From positions 150,087,519-150,151,518 of the forward strand of contig NC_134366.1 of NCBI RefSeq assembly GCF_035582795.1: a stretch of DNA of 64,000 nucleotides, given 5' to 3'. The notes below the pieces were generated by a model. That model saw nothing but the letters and a program-made list of their open reading frames with translations, had not been told where the DNA came from and did no database searches. The DNA comes from Mycteria americana. Its lineage: Eukaryota > Chordata > Aves > Ciconiiformes > Ciconiidae. Position numbers and translations under genes: made by a program. Below, piece after piece: positions 39,921 through 51,382 of this stretch (position 1 is the first letter of the stretch; each line of letters opens with the position of its first letter).

Positions 39921-40420
39921 ACTTCATCAGCTTCCCTAAGACCTTATGGGAGACAATGTCAGATGCCTTACTAATGTCAAGGCAAACAACATCCACTGCT
40001 CTCCCCTGCTCTACCAAACCAGTAATTTTTTCCTAGAAAGCTATCAGGTTGATTAAGCATGATTTGCCCTTGGTAGATCCATGCTAACTGTTCTGAGTCA
40101 CCTTCTTGTCCTTCATATGTTTGGAAATAATTTCCAGGAAGGTTTTCTCCTGTCACCTTGCCAGGGATCGAGGTGAGGCTGACTGGCCTGTAGTTCCCCA
40201 CATCTTACTTCTTGCACTTCGTGAAGACAGGAGTGACATGACCTTTCAAATATAATTGAGAGTGGCCTCACAATGACATCAGCCAGTTCTCTCAGCATTT
40301 GTGGGTGCAACCCATCAGGCCCCATGGATTTACATATGTCCAGTTTGTTTGAGTGCTCCCTAACCTGGTCTTCCTCCACCAGGGCTATGTGTTCCTTGCT
40401 CCAGACTTTCCCTTTGAAAT
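39921..40420 (-). mobile_element. CR1 LINE, second half of the LTR-split copy
   Basis: The minus strand continues the same CR1 reverse transcriptase, upstream part. Visible pieces include VREHSNKLDICKSMGPDG and HPQMLRELADV, the region just before the fingers domain, then sequence matching the block ending in the first catalytic Asp. Frameshifts are present. The 5' truncation is at about 40420, beyond which the CR1 similarity fades. With the part at 38040-39107 this copy is about 1.57 kb excluding the LTR. Confidence 0.88.
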
Positions 40421-42680
40421 GTTTTGCTAGGATTTTGCAGGAAGAAATCTCTCTTTCTATGGACTATGTTCAGACCACATCCTTCCTTCTGTATATGGAT
40501 CCAGGTACTGCCATGGCTGGATGCCCACTATCCACTCCACCTGAAGCTAAAAGAACTGGAACCATTTTACATTACTGCCTTTTAGCTTTGTACTCATTTT
40601 GGACCACAGAGTTTCCATGGTATTCTAAGCATAGTCTTCAGAAAGCTGAGAGCCTATGTAACCCTTTAAGCTGGAGATGATTAAGCCCTGAGCCCTGCTG
40701 AAGTTTCTGAAGAGACCAAATTCGTCTGGAATAAACATGCAGTGTCTAGTATGTGAAGGGCTTTCAGTTCTGCTCAAAATGAGAAGAGCAGCAATGGTGG
40801 CTCCTACTTTTTGCTTAATATGTCAGTGATTAGAAGTCCCTTTGAAGAAGTGAAAGGTGGGAGTTGTAGGTTTTTACATGGTCTTGAGAGCTTTACTTTT
40901 TAGGAGAATATCTTAAACATGAGGCTGCAGGCAAGGCTGGAACAGGACCATTCTGTGTCCTTTCCATGCATGCAAGTTTTGTAGGGTCAGAGAAATAAAA
41001 TAGGGGGACTGTAACCTTCTGAGGAGCATTCTTGCCTCCTGGAAGGTCAAGGGGAATCCCAGGTTCTCATCTCTGGTTTAGAAAATGGTTATTTTGTACT
41101 AAAGAGCCACGGAATGAGATGCATTAATAGGGCTGGGAGAAGGGACTGTACTTCCTGAAAGTGTGTTTTCTTCCTATCTCATTTTGCTCTAAACTTCTAC
41201 TGAAAAATTCAGTGAATAATTAAATGCATCGAACAATTGTGACTGTTCTATAATTTTTTTTTAATTTGGCTGGCACTGCAATGTTCATTTGCTAAGTGTA
41301 ACTAGTGAGATGTGCTAAAATCAGTAGTCTCTCTTCCCAGATGATTCACTGGGGTGATAAACTTAATGTTGCAGAGACTGGGACAACAGATGTGCTATTC
41401 TTTCCCTGAATTAGCAGTGGAGTGATTCCTGTATTGCAGTCCAAGTGAGTATGACATTACTTTACCTGGCAGGGAATTATTTCTGAACACTGCTAGCTTT
41501 TGGCCAGATTATGCTGGACTATTCAAGGAAACCACAATAAATTACGTTCCCATTCTTGTGTCCTTGCCTAGGGTTTGAATTTAGTTACACTCCTCTTACA
41601 GCGCAGTGGCATATAGTGAAACACTGTGCATGGTGGGAGTACGTTACTTCCACAAAAGCTGTGGAAACATGTCTGTTCCCAGTGTTCAGTGGGAAATTCC
41701 TGGAAAAAGTGCAGCTCTTAAATGCAGCTCCTCTGGGGCAGCCTTTGGAGTGAGGATGCTGCTGGTTTCGAATGAGGCCAAGAAGAGCAAAGGAAGCATT
41801 TCTTAGTTAAGGGAAATGTGATAACTGTGGTTTCATTTCGCCATTGAAAAAAATGCATGAAGTTGGTAGCTGGGGGCTCTTTAAGGTTGCCAATGCTAAT
41901 TAAACAATCCCCCTGTGTTATCTGTTTAACAACTAAATGTATCAGCTTTGTCTGGTAGATTTTGCAAGCCCTTAAACAAACAAAACCCCAAACCTTAAGT
42001 TTTTGAAACTAACTCTACAAAGTTGTTGTCTTACTCCACTCAGCAAGAATTTGTCTTATGGCAGAAGTCAGATTATCTTGCTTGCTTCTTTGTGGATAAT
42101 GAGCTTGGCAAAAATCAGAGAACGAGCGTGGTCATCCTGAGAAAATTACTGATGTCTCTAGCAGAGAATGTCTATGAGCATGTAATTAACTGGTCCAAAG
42201 GGAAGGAACATGGGGAAAGTACAGAGCTTAGCAATAAAAATACACCAATACTCTCTGTGTAGTATAACCACAAATAAACAGTAACTCAGACTATAAAAGG
42301 CTTTTTACAGTTCTCTGTCAGTGTCCTGAGATAACCCTAGAGTCTTCTGCTCCTGGTTGTGTAAGACCTTTGCCCTGTCTGTCTTGCAGAGAGAGAGGAA
42401 ATCTGTGTGATAGATTTGTCATTCATAGATGAAATCACAGACTATTTTAGTTGTTCTTTTGGGAAAATGACACTTCACTTTGAAGAATTTGTTGCTGCCT
42501 TGATCTCAAGTTTAGGGAACATTTGAATAGTTAAGGAGAAGAGCTTAATATTATATTGCTAAAGCTATTGTTTAACTTGCTGTTTATGAAAAGACCCATA
42601 AAGACCTATGAAAGACTGGCAGTTTGTACTGGTTATCATATGAGTTAGGCTTGGTGACTCCAAAAATTTTGTGTGTGGTT

Positions 42681-42713
<33 letters not shown>

Positions 42714-42919
42714 CTTCTGGTGGTTTATGGATCCTAGAACTGTGGTTTAATCCTTTCACTCTTTCTGTATCTTAATTCTGCATCACACAGCCAGTGTTTC
42801 AGATGGCATCTTACGAATGCATGCCTGGTGAGTCATCCCCCCTTCTTGGGAGCTGATCAGACAGCTCTCACAAAAATGTTGTGGGTTGCCTCTTCTGTTT
42901 CCCATTGATGAATCCGTGC
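40421..42919 (+). other. CPQ: CPQ intron 1 between CR1 copies
   Basis: About 2.5 kb of AT-rich sequence. A TTTTG/TTTTTG microsatellite lies at about 42679-42714. No gene or mobile element is recognised. Confidence 0.65.
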
Positions 42920-45080
42920 TTCTAAGTGCCTGTACTCTAATATACACAATATGGGGAATAAATATGAGGAGTTAGAGATCTGTGTGCAGTTGCAGGGCTA
43001 TGATTTGTTGGGGTTGTGTGGTGGGATAGCTCACATGACTGGAATGCTGCAATGGATAGATACATGCTCTTCAGGAGGGACAAGCTGAGAAGAAAAGGAG
43101 GTGGAGTTGCCCTTTATGTGAGGGAGCAGCTGGAGTGCTTGGAGTTCTGCCTGGGGATGGATGATGAACCGAGAGCTTATGGACAAGGATTAAAGAGCAG
43201 ACCAGTATGGGTGACATTGTAGAGGGTGTCTGCTATAGACCACCTGATCAGGAAAAACAAGTAGATGAGGCCTTCTGTAGACAGCTGCAAGTAGCTTTCA
43301 ATTCACAGGCCCTGATGCTCATGGGGGACTTCAACCATACCAATATCTGCTAGAAGATCAGCACAGAAGGGTATAAGCAATCCAGGAAGTTCCTGGAGAC
43401 CATTGATGATAACTTTCTGACACAGGTAACAGAGGAACCAGCAAGGAGAGCTGCTCTGCTGGACCTCATACTTACAAGCAAGGAAGGGCTGGTTGTGGTA
43501 TGAAGGTCAAAGACAGCTTTGGCTGCAGTGACCATCAGATAGTGAAGTTCAGGATCCTGAGAGCAGGGAGCAGGGCAAAAATCAAGATCACAGTGCTGGA
43601 CTTCAGGAGAGAGGACTCTGACCTCTTCAAAATTCTGCTTGATAATAGTCTTGTGGGATAAGGCCCTAGAAGAGAGAACAGGATCCCACGAAAGCTCATT
43701 AACATTCAAGCATCACCTCCTCCAAGCACAAGAATAGTACATTTCAACAAGCAGGAGGTCAAACAAAGATGCCAGGAGGCCTGCATGGATAAACGAGTTT
43801 CTCCTGGCAAAACTCAGACATAAAAAGGAAGTGTACAGAATGTGGAAGCAGGGACAGGTGACCTGGGAGGAATATAGAGATGCTTTCTGAGCATGCAGGG
43901 ATGGGTTTAGGAAAGCCAGAGCCCACGCTGGAGCTGAATCTGGCAAGGAATGTGAAGGGCAACGAGAAGGCCTTCTGTAAGGGCATAAGCAGCAAAAGGA
44001 AGATTAGGGAAAAGGTGGGCCTGCTGCTAATGGGGCAGGGGACCTGGTGACACAAGACATGGAAGAGGTTGGGGAACTGAGTACCTTCTTCACCTCAGTT
44101 TTTATTAGTACAGCCAACCTTCAGAAATCCCAGGTCTCAGACCAGGGGGAAGCTCTGGAGCAAGGAAGAGTTACCCTTGGTGAAGAGGGTCGGGTCAGGG
44201 AATACTTAAGAAAGCTGGACATCCAGAGGTCCATGGGCCCTGGTGGAATGCATCCACAAGTGCTGACGGAGCTGGCTGATGTCATTGCAAGGCCATTCGC
44301 AGTCGTCTTTGGAAGATCATGGCAATTGGCAGAGGTACCTGAGCATGCAAGAGAGCAAAAGTCACTCCTATCTTCAGAAGGGGCAAGAAGGAGGACCCAG
44401 GGAACTACAGGCCAGTCAGCCTCACCTCAGTCATGAAGATACAGAACAATGAATCCTGGAAATCATTTCCAGGCACATGAAGGACAAGAAGGTGACTGGG
44501 AGTAGTCAGCATGGATTTACAAAAGAAAGGTCATGCTTGGCCAACTTGATAACCCTCTGTGATGAAATGCCTAGCTTAGTAGATGAGGAGAGAGCAATAG
44601 ATATTGTCTGCCTTCACATTAGTAAGGCTTTTCACACTGTCTCCCATGAGATCTTCTTAGGGAAGATGATGAAGTATGGGGTGGATGAACAGACAGTGAG
44701 GTGGATGGAAAACCAGCTGCACAGCCAGGCTCCGGGGGGCTCTTGCCAATGCATATAAATACCTGAAGGGAGGGTGCAAAGGGGATGGAGCCAGATTCTT
44801 TTCAGTGGTGCCCAGTGGCAGGACCAAAGGCATTGGAAAATTGAAACACAAGAGGTTCCGTCTGAACATCAGGAAACACTTTTTTACAGTGATGGTGACC
44901 AAGCTGGAACAGATTGCCCAGAGAGGTTGTGGAGTCTCCCCCCCTGGAGATTCTGAAAAGCTGTCTGGACATGGTTCTGGGCAGCCTGCTCTAGGTAGCC
45001 CTGCTTGAGCAGAGGGGTGGGACAAGAGGACCTCCAGAGATCCCTTCCAGCCTCAACCATTCTGTGATTGTGCGATCTGC
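42920..45080 (+). mobile_element. CR1 LINE, degenerate and internally deleted
   Basis: The copy starts inside the ORF2 endonuclease (a block equivalent to YTNARSMGNKQEEL, then GGGVALYVREQLE). It runs through the reverse-transcriptase N-terminal part, including LRKLDIQRSMGPGGMHPQVL, HGFTKERSCLANLI and EQTVRWMENQLHSQA. At about 44730 it jumps to the C-terminal end (YKYLKGGCK and HKRFRLNIRKHFFTV), so the catalytic FADD block is deleted. The 3' end at about 45060-45080 has the CR1 terminal repeat (TTCTGTGATT). Many frameshifts and stops show it is old. It lies in the same orientation as CPQ. Confidence 0.9.
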
Positions 45081-47555
45081 ACTTTCCTGACTTTCCAGAA
45101 CTTATGCTTTAGAGTTACAAGTGCTTTTGTATAGTAACATATAGGAAGGGTAAGCACTCAGATTCTTAGTACCAACTAGACTCTTTACTGAGGGTGGTAA
45201 TTCAGCTCCTCCTGGCATGCTTTGCCACTGTTAAGGTGAAGCTTCTTTGGAAGAATAAGGTGAATAAAAACCTAAGAAAAAATCATAAGTAAAGTGGCAA
45301 CTGTACAAACTACCAAACTTACATTTGAATTTCCCAGATTCTTGTTTATTTCAACATGTTTCTTGAACAAGGGCAAGTCAAATGAGTAGTCCCTGGAACC
45401 TACACTGAGACAAAGATTTCTAGGTGGAAATACAAATACATTGAAACTAGTAGAGGTCTGGAGAGGAAATGGGACAAGATATATATTAGATGTGATGTCA
45501 GAATTCATTGTCTGTTACCGTAATCTCATTATTTCAAAGGCTTATTTTTATTATTTATTTTTAGCAAATGCTGGAAAATGGTCCAGAACAAACATCTTGA
45601 GAAAATGAGTTCATCTATTTGTGGTTCATTGTAACAAACATAGGTGGAAAGGTGGTTTCTTAGCTTAGATCATTCAGAATGGAGCTTGCAGAAGCTTCAG
45701 ATACAACTGTGGCACGTGCTCCCAGAGGCACAAAACTGGTGTAATCTCACTGTTATTCTCTCAGGAATTGGCTCAACTGCTGGTTTGTTGTGTGGCTTCT
45801 AGTGGTGGGAGTTAATTCAGGAATATCCTGCAATCAGTGTTCTGTGGTGGTCAGATGAGGCAGATACTCTTGTCCCTTCTGGCATTATGATTTACAAAAC
45901 TATTTGGTTATTGTGAAATTTGTGCACTCCATGAAATGACTGAGAATTAATGCTCAGTTAAAGCTCCTGTAGTGTGCAATTGTGTGAAAATAAAGGAGGG
46001 TGTTTTGTATTTTGCATGTGAATATCATATGTGGATATAATATATGCAAATACATGTGTATGTATGTACACACACACTCATATGCTCCCCCCTAACTTTG
46101 TACTGGCTCTCTGTATGCATATAACATCATGAACCAAAAATACAAGGTGAGTATGTTGTCATGATTCCTCAGGTCAGTGCTTATAAAATGAAGAGTATAA
46201 CTCTGCAGAAATACTAAATAAATACAAACAAGGAAGAAGGATAATGTGGAAATCTTAACATCAAAAGCTTTTAGTAATACTTCTGCCATGCAGGTCTGAT
46301 TTAGCCATGTTTTATCCATAGTAGCCAACTAATTAGTCCTTTGCTATTTGTAGAACAATCGTTTCCAAGAAAAACATCTTTTGTAGAGTAGAGGCTAACA
46401 TTTGCCTTTAGTGTTACTATTTTTTAAGGCAAATTACATTCTTTTTGAAAAATACCGGTATTTCCATGAAAGTCCGTGAAAACGGCAGAAGTGCTAAATC
46501 AAAATCTTTAGGGTTAGGGTTAATAATTGTCACTTCACTTGGCTGTAACTAATCCTTATTTTTTTAAGTCTCATAATAGCTGCAGCTATAGAGCTGATTT
46601 AAAGGCCTTACTTCTTTTTGCAATTTTTATCATTCAAATTGCAGCCTGATTTAAGTTCAAAGGAAAATAAAACAATTACATTTCCTTTTGTGTATATCAA
46701 TAATGACCTCTATATTTTGGGTTTGGGTAATCAGACTTCCTATGTTATAAAAGAGCTTTGCAACTACTCCAATTAATAATATAGACAAACTGTTGCATTT
46801 GTGGGATTGAAAATTTGTAAGATCTTAAAAATGAGAACTTCTAATGATAAGACGGATGAACTATAAAGTGTTAACAAAGATAAATCTTGGTATTCAAATG
46901 CAGGATCAGCACCCCTGGCACTGCACCTCTCTACAGTGCTGCTGAAGTCAGTCCTTAAGAGATACACCAATTAATAAGAAATTGTTTTACTCTGGTAGTC
47001 ATGGATTTATGCAATGAAGAAATTCATGCTTTCTTCTTGGGGGCATTTAATCTAAATTGCTCTGACATCTCTCTAGTGCTATAGAAAGTGCTTTCCTGAT
47101 TATGAATATAGAGATAAAGAAGCACTTTTATTCATTAATGGTTTAAGAAATTTTTTTGTCCAGATGTTTTGTGTGAAGACATTTGATTTGGCACTTATGG
47201 CAAATCCTGCTCCTAACAGAAAGGAGATGCAAAGCTCCTCCTGGATGGGAGCAGCCCTGGGTTTTGATTCAGTGAAGGATGTGATTATTTAAAGAGATGC
47301 AGCATTCCAAGGATGTTTCTGAGGACCACAACAAAGGTTGTGTCCAGTGGTCTAAGTATCTTTTTCATTTGCTTTCAATAATTGTGTCTCCAAGTTGAGT
47401 TTACTTTCCTGCTGGTTCTGATCAAAGCATTTTCATGATAAACTGATTTCTTTTCATTTGTTCTGTCTGCCAATCCAAATAACAAAAAGTATTGCTGATA
47501 GCTGTATGATTTTCTTTTTAATATTCTTTTTTATTTCTTTTTGTCTCTTCAACAG
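45081..47555 (+). other. CPQ: CPQ intron 1, 3' end
   Basis: AT-rich intronic sequence ending in a strong polypyrimidine tract and TCTTCAACAG acceptor at 47546-47555. A TA/CA-rich patch lies at about 46025-46080. Two adjacent TTAGGG units at about 46509-46520 are too few to count as interstitial telomere. No gene is recognised. Confidence 0.7.
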
Positions 47556-47585
47556 GCCATCTGTGGAAAAGAAAAAAGAGAGAAA
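47556..47585 (+). other. CPQ: CPQ 5' UTR portion in the first coding exon
   Basis: Thirty bases between the splice acceptor at 47555 and the start codon at 47586. The frame is open upstream, back to an ATG at 47541, but that ATG lies inside the polypyrimidine tract of the acceptor and would not be in the spliced mRNA. Confidence 0.75.
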
Positions 47586-48012
47586 ATGAAGTATGTATTC
47601 CTGATATTTTTCATTAATTTATTGCCACAGTATGCTGGGAAATCTTTGAGAAGAGATGACAGTTACCTGAAAACGTTTGAAGACATTAAAAATGAGATAG
47701 CTGGCTATACTGATATTGCTAAAGCTATTATTGATCTTGCTGTTCATGGAAAAGCTCAGAACAGATCCTATGAAAGATTAGCAGTTTTTGCCGATACCGT
47801 AGGACCTAGACTCAGTGGTTCGAAAAACCTAGATGCAGCCATCAAGTATATGTTCAGTGCCCTGCAGGAAGACGGGCTGGAAAATGTGCATCTGGAGCCT
47901 GTGAAAGTACCACACTGGGAAAGAGGAGAAGAGTTTGCAATGATGTTGGAACCAAGGAATCACAGCATTGCTATTTTGGGGCTTGGGAGCAGTGTTGCAA
48001 CTCCTCCAGAAG
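47586..48012 (+). CDS. CPQ: CPQ (carboxypeptidase Q / PGCP), first coding exon, N-terminal 142 residues
   Basis: CPQ is a secreted or lysosomal M28-family zinc metallodipeptidase that hydrolyses circulating dipeptides. It has been linked to thyroid hormone release from thyroglobulin. This exon encodes a hydrophobic signal peptide (about residues 1-18, MKYVFLIFFINLLPQYAG), the propeptide region with FEDIKNEIAG, and the conserved start of the mature enzyme. That start includes GKAQNRSYERL, DTVGPRLSGSKNL, GLENVHLEPVKVPHWERGEE and AILGLGSS. N-glycosylation sequons are at N59 and N125. The exon ends PPE plus the first base of a Gly codon (phase 1) at the donor AAG followed by GTAACT. The zinc-binding and catalytic residues are in later exons beyond the window. 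The close match to vertebrate CPQ makes the identity secure. Confidence 0.96.
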
Positions 48013-48985
48013 GTAACTCTTCCTTTTGGAATTAAATATCCCTTGCTTTTTAACACCAAACTGTATTATACCCCTAACAACTTACTCTCTCAACGAACAA
48101 ACTGACGTTTTCTTCCTGCTATAATAGTTCTGCAAGACAAGATGCTATTTTTTCTGTGACTTTTCTGTATGACATGGTTGTGAATGATGCAGTTTGGTTT
48201 AATTCAGTTTGGTTGAACCGGCTTGTAAAATTAGAGTTGATTCCTGAACTCTCCATTAAATCCATACCCTTTTGTTTAACATTGCTGAACCTCATTTGCA
48301 AAGGTTCTGCTCCTCCACTGAAGTTGGTGGGCAATTTGTTCTTGTGATTTAGGGTTTTCCAGCCCTTCTTTTTTGTTTTGGCCAGAGAAGTTCTCCATGG
48401 GGTGTTGAGCTGACACATGATTTCTGCTACTCTTGCTGTGCCCTGTCCTGCCAAACTCAGCACTTCACTCTGGCAAAAAACAAGACAGCAGGAAGAGGAG
48501 GAGAATCTCATGCTGAGCTTGGAAAGTGCCATCCCCTCGCTAAGCATGGCAATTGGTATCTGTTTGTCCTTTCCTTCCCCCCACCTCCTGCCTCTTCACT
48601 CGCTCTCTTGTGCTTACCTTGGAAAAGTCTTTGGCACTTACCTGTTACTGAACTGTGTGTTGCCTTTTAGTGGATCATGTGTGATACATTACTTTGAAAG
48701 CAAGAATGATCATTAGCTGGGCTCAGTAAAATTCAGGTGTTTTGAGCCCCAAAATGTTAGCTTGCTTGCAAATGAAGTGATTTATAAGATTCTGTTTTTG
48801 TACATATTGATGTGGGGCTTTCTCAGGATTGCTATTTAAAGGCCGGATGACAACCTTCTTCTGTGACTACTCTCCATAAATAACAATAGACTTATTCCTA
48901 GACCATTTCAAAAGCATTCTTATTCCTTTATGAGAAAATAAATTTAGTTTAGGAGATAAAAGGTAACATGATACTCATGTTATGA
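48013..48985 (+). other. CPQ: CPQ intron 2, start
   Basis: Non-coding sequence after the GTAACT donor. Small open frames on both strands have no recognisable similarity. No repeat is recognised before the CR1 copy. Confidence 0.7.
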
Positions 48986-49139
48986 GTTTCTGGCTGAGAA
49001 AGAGATAGACTGGTGGTGCCATGCTCTGCCCCCCCGAGACAGGAACAGGAGAAGCAGCAGCCACCAGTAAGAACCCACGATCAAGGGGATCCTGTATCCC
49101 CCCGCCACCGGGCTGAAGGCAGCAGCTCAAAGGAGGAGA

Positions 49140-49860
49140 GTGAATGGAGGCGAGTCCGCGCTCGTGGCGGCAGGCGAAGGCCCTCCCTGCCCACCTCGCC
49201 CCCCCCAGGTGCCTCTGCACAACAGGTATGAGGCCCTGGAGGTGGAAGGCCAGTCAGTGGAGGATGGGGACGACAGTCTGTCTACACCAGAGGTGTCACC
49301 CAGGGCAGAAGAATGTACCTCTCGTATTGCCACCACCTCCACAAGGAAGAGAAGACAGGTTATAGTTGTGGGTGACTCCCTTCTGAAGGGAACCGAGGGT
49401 CCGATATGCCGGATGGACCCTCCTCTTAGGGAAGTCTGCTGCCTCCCTGGGGCCCGGGTGAAGGATATCACCAGGATAGTCCCTAGCCTGGTACAGCCCT
49501 CGGACTATTACCCCCTACTGCTCTTCCATGTGGGGGGCGATGAAGCTGCAACAAAGTCCTAGGGCAATCAAAAGAGACTTCAGGGCCTTGGGACGGCTAG
49601 TAAGGGACTCTGGAGCACAGGTTATTTTCTCTTCTCTCCTTCCAGTTATGGGCAGTGACACTAGAAGGAACAGAGGCACCCAATCTATCAACTCATGGCT
49701 CTGTGGCTCGTGTCATCGCCACGGATTTGGTTTTTTTGACAACGGGATGGCCTACACAGCACCAGGTTTGCTGGCGTCTGATGGGATTCATCTTTCTCAA
49801 AGGGGAAAGAGAATCTTTGCTCAGGAACTTGCGGGGCTTATTGACAGAGCTTTAAACTAG
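49140..49860 (+). pseudogene. CR1 ORF1 remnant with SGNH/GDSL esterase domain
   Basis: CR1 ORF1 proteins carry an esterase-like domain. Here the motif VIVVGDSLLKG gives the GDS nucleophile block at about 49358-49390. It is followed by REVCCLPGARVKDITR, HVGGDE as a degraded third block, and DGIHLSQRGKR near 49780-49810 as the final Asp-x-x-His block. The ORF ends RALN and a stop at 49858-49860. The reading moves from one frame to another near 49530-49560, so the protein is broken there. The N-terminal part is short and proline/arginine-rich and its true start is not seen. The role of this domain in CR1 retrotransposition is not settled in the literature I know. Confidence 0.85.
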
Positions 49861-49916
49861 ACTCGAAGGGGGAGGGGGATAATATCAGGCTTGCCCGAGG
49901 GAAGCTGAGGGATGAC

Positions 49917-50912
49917 ATGCCATGGTTAGAGGGAGCGGGTGCCAGCGGGGGCACTCAGCATCTGTCTCTGAGATGTGCAGGGTACGCTGGGGCACAGCTG
50001 AAGTCGAACAGAGTTGAGCTAGGGGATACTGAGGCAATAGGAGCCAAGAGGGAAACACCAGTGAAACACCTCAAAGCACACAAGGGGTGTTCTTCTATGA
50101 AGGAGACACGGACGACAGCCCAGCTGAAGTTTCTCTACACCAATGCACGCAGCATGGGCAACAAGCAGGAGGAGTTGGAAGCCACTGTACATCAGGAAAA
50201 CTATGATATGGTTGCCATCACGGAAACATGGTGGGATGACTCGCACAACTGGAGTGCGGTGATGGATGGCTATAAACTCTTCAGGAGGGATAGGCGAGGC
50301 AGGAGAGGTGGTGGGGTAGCCCTATACGTCAGGGAGCATCTGGATAGTTTAGAGCTCAATGATGGTGATGATAGGGTGGAGTGTCTGTGGGTAAGAATCA
50401 GGGGGAAGGCCAACAAGGCAGATATTGTGGTGGGAGTCTGTTACAGACCACCCAACCAGGATGAGGAGACTGACGAACTATTCTATAAGTAGGTGGAAGA
50501 AGCCTCACGATCACTAGCCCTTGTTCTTGTGGGGGACTTCAACCTGCCGGATGTCTGCTGGAAATACAATGCAGCAGAGAGGAAACAGTCTAGGAGGTTC
50601 CTGGAGCGTGTGGCAGATAACTTCCTGACACAGCTGGTGAGGGAGCCAACTAGGGAAGGGGCCCCGCTGGAGCTGTTGTTCACCAACAGAGAAGGACTTG
50701 TGAGCCATGTGATGGTTGGAGGCCGTCTTGGGCACAGTGATCACCAAATGATAGAGTTTTTGATACGTGGAGAAGCGGCGAGGGGGGTCAGCAAAACTGC
50801 CACCATAGACTTCCAGAGGGCAGACTTTGGCCTGTTTAGGAGACTGGTCGAGAGAGTCCCCTGGGAGGCAGCCCTTACGGGCAAAGGGGTCCAGGAAGGC
50901 TGGACATTCTTT
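49917..50912 (+). pseudogene. CR1 ORF2, AP-endonuclease domain with one premature stop
   Basis: The frame encodes an APE-type endonuclease that nicks target DNA for LINE insertion. Conserved blocks are LKFLYTNARSMGNK, then VAITETWWDDS with the metal-binding Glu, RGGGVALYVREHL, VGVCYRPPNQDEE, VLVGDFNLPDVCW with the Asp/Asn pair, and LGHSDHQMI with the catalytic SDH. A TAG at 50490-50492 splits the otherwise continuous frame, probably from a CAG codon. The frame is then cut by the nested CR1 insert after a TTT codon at 50910-50912. Confidence 0.88.
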
Positions 50913-51378
50913 CACAGAATCACAGAATCACAGAATCATATAGGTTGGAAAAGACCTTTAAGATCATCGAGTCCAACCATAAACCTAACACTGCCAAAAA
51001 CCACCACTACACCATGTCTCTAAGTACCTCATCCAAACGTCCTTTAAATACCTCCAGGGATGGCGACTCAACCACTTCCCTGGGCAGTCTGTTCCAATGC
51101 TTGATAACCCTCTCGGTGAAGAAAAATTTCCTAATATCCAGTCTAAACCTCCCCTGGCGCAACTTGAGGCCATTTCCTCTTGTCCTATCACTTGTTACCT
51201 GGGAGAAGAGACCGACCCCCACCTCTCTACAACCTCCTTTCAGGTAGTTGTAGAGAGCGATGAGGTCTCCCCTCAGCCTCCTTTTCTCCAGGCTAAACAG
51301 TCCCAGCTCCCTCAGCCGCTCCTCATAAGACTTCTGCTCCAGACCCTTCACCAGCTTCGTTGCCCTTCTCTGCACACG
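50913..51378 (-). mobile_element. Nested 5'-truncated CR1 3' end, antisense inside the larger CR1
   Basis: The minus strand reads the last about 120 codons of CR1 ORF2 ([17 protein letters not shown] to EVLRDMV and stop). It then reads the 3' UTR and three 8-bp terminal repeats, seen on the plus strand as CACAGAAT repeats at 50913-50938. The encoded peptide differs from the host element's own C-terminus at only about four of about 120 residues. The host frame resumes exactly at AAGGAGGAAGTCC at 51383. The four bases CTTT occur at both borders (50909-50912 and 51379-51382), which could be a short target duplication. Confidence 0.92.
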
Positions 51379-51382
51379 CTTT

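Noticed and set aside
46509..46520. Two TTAGGG units as an interstitial telomere
   Set aside because: Two units are expected by chance and there is no longer degenerate array.
47541..47585. In-frame upstream ATG that would extend the CPQ N-terminus by 15 residues
   Set aside because: It lies before the splice acceptor at 47555, within the polypyrimidine tract, and it would bury the signal peptide. The ATG at 47586 starts directly with the hydrophobic signal sequence.
50514..50915. Minus-strand frames opposite CR1 ORF2
   Set aside because: They are shadows of the CR1 coding strand with no independent similarity.
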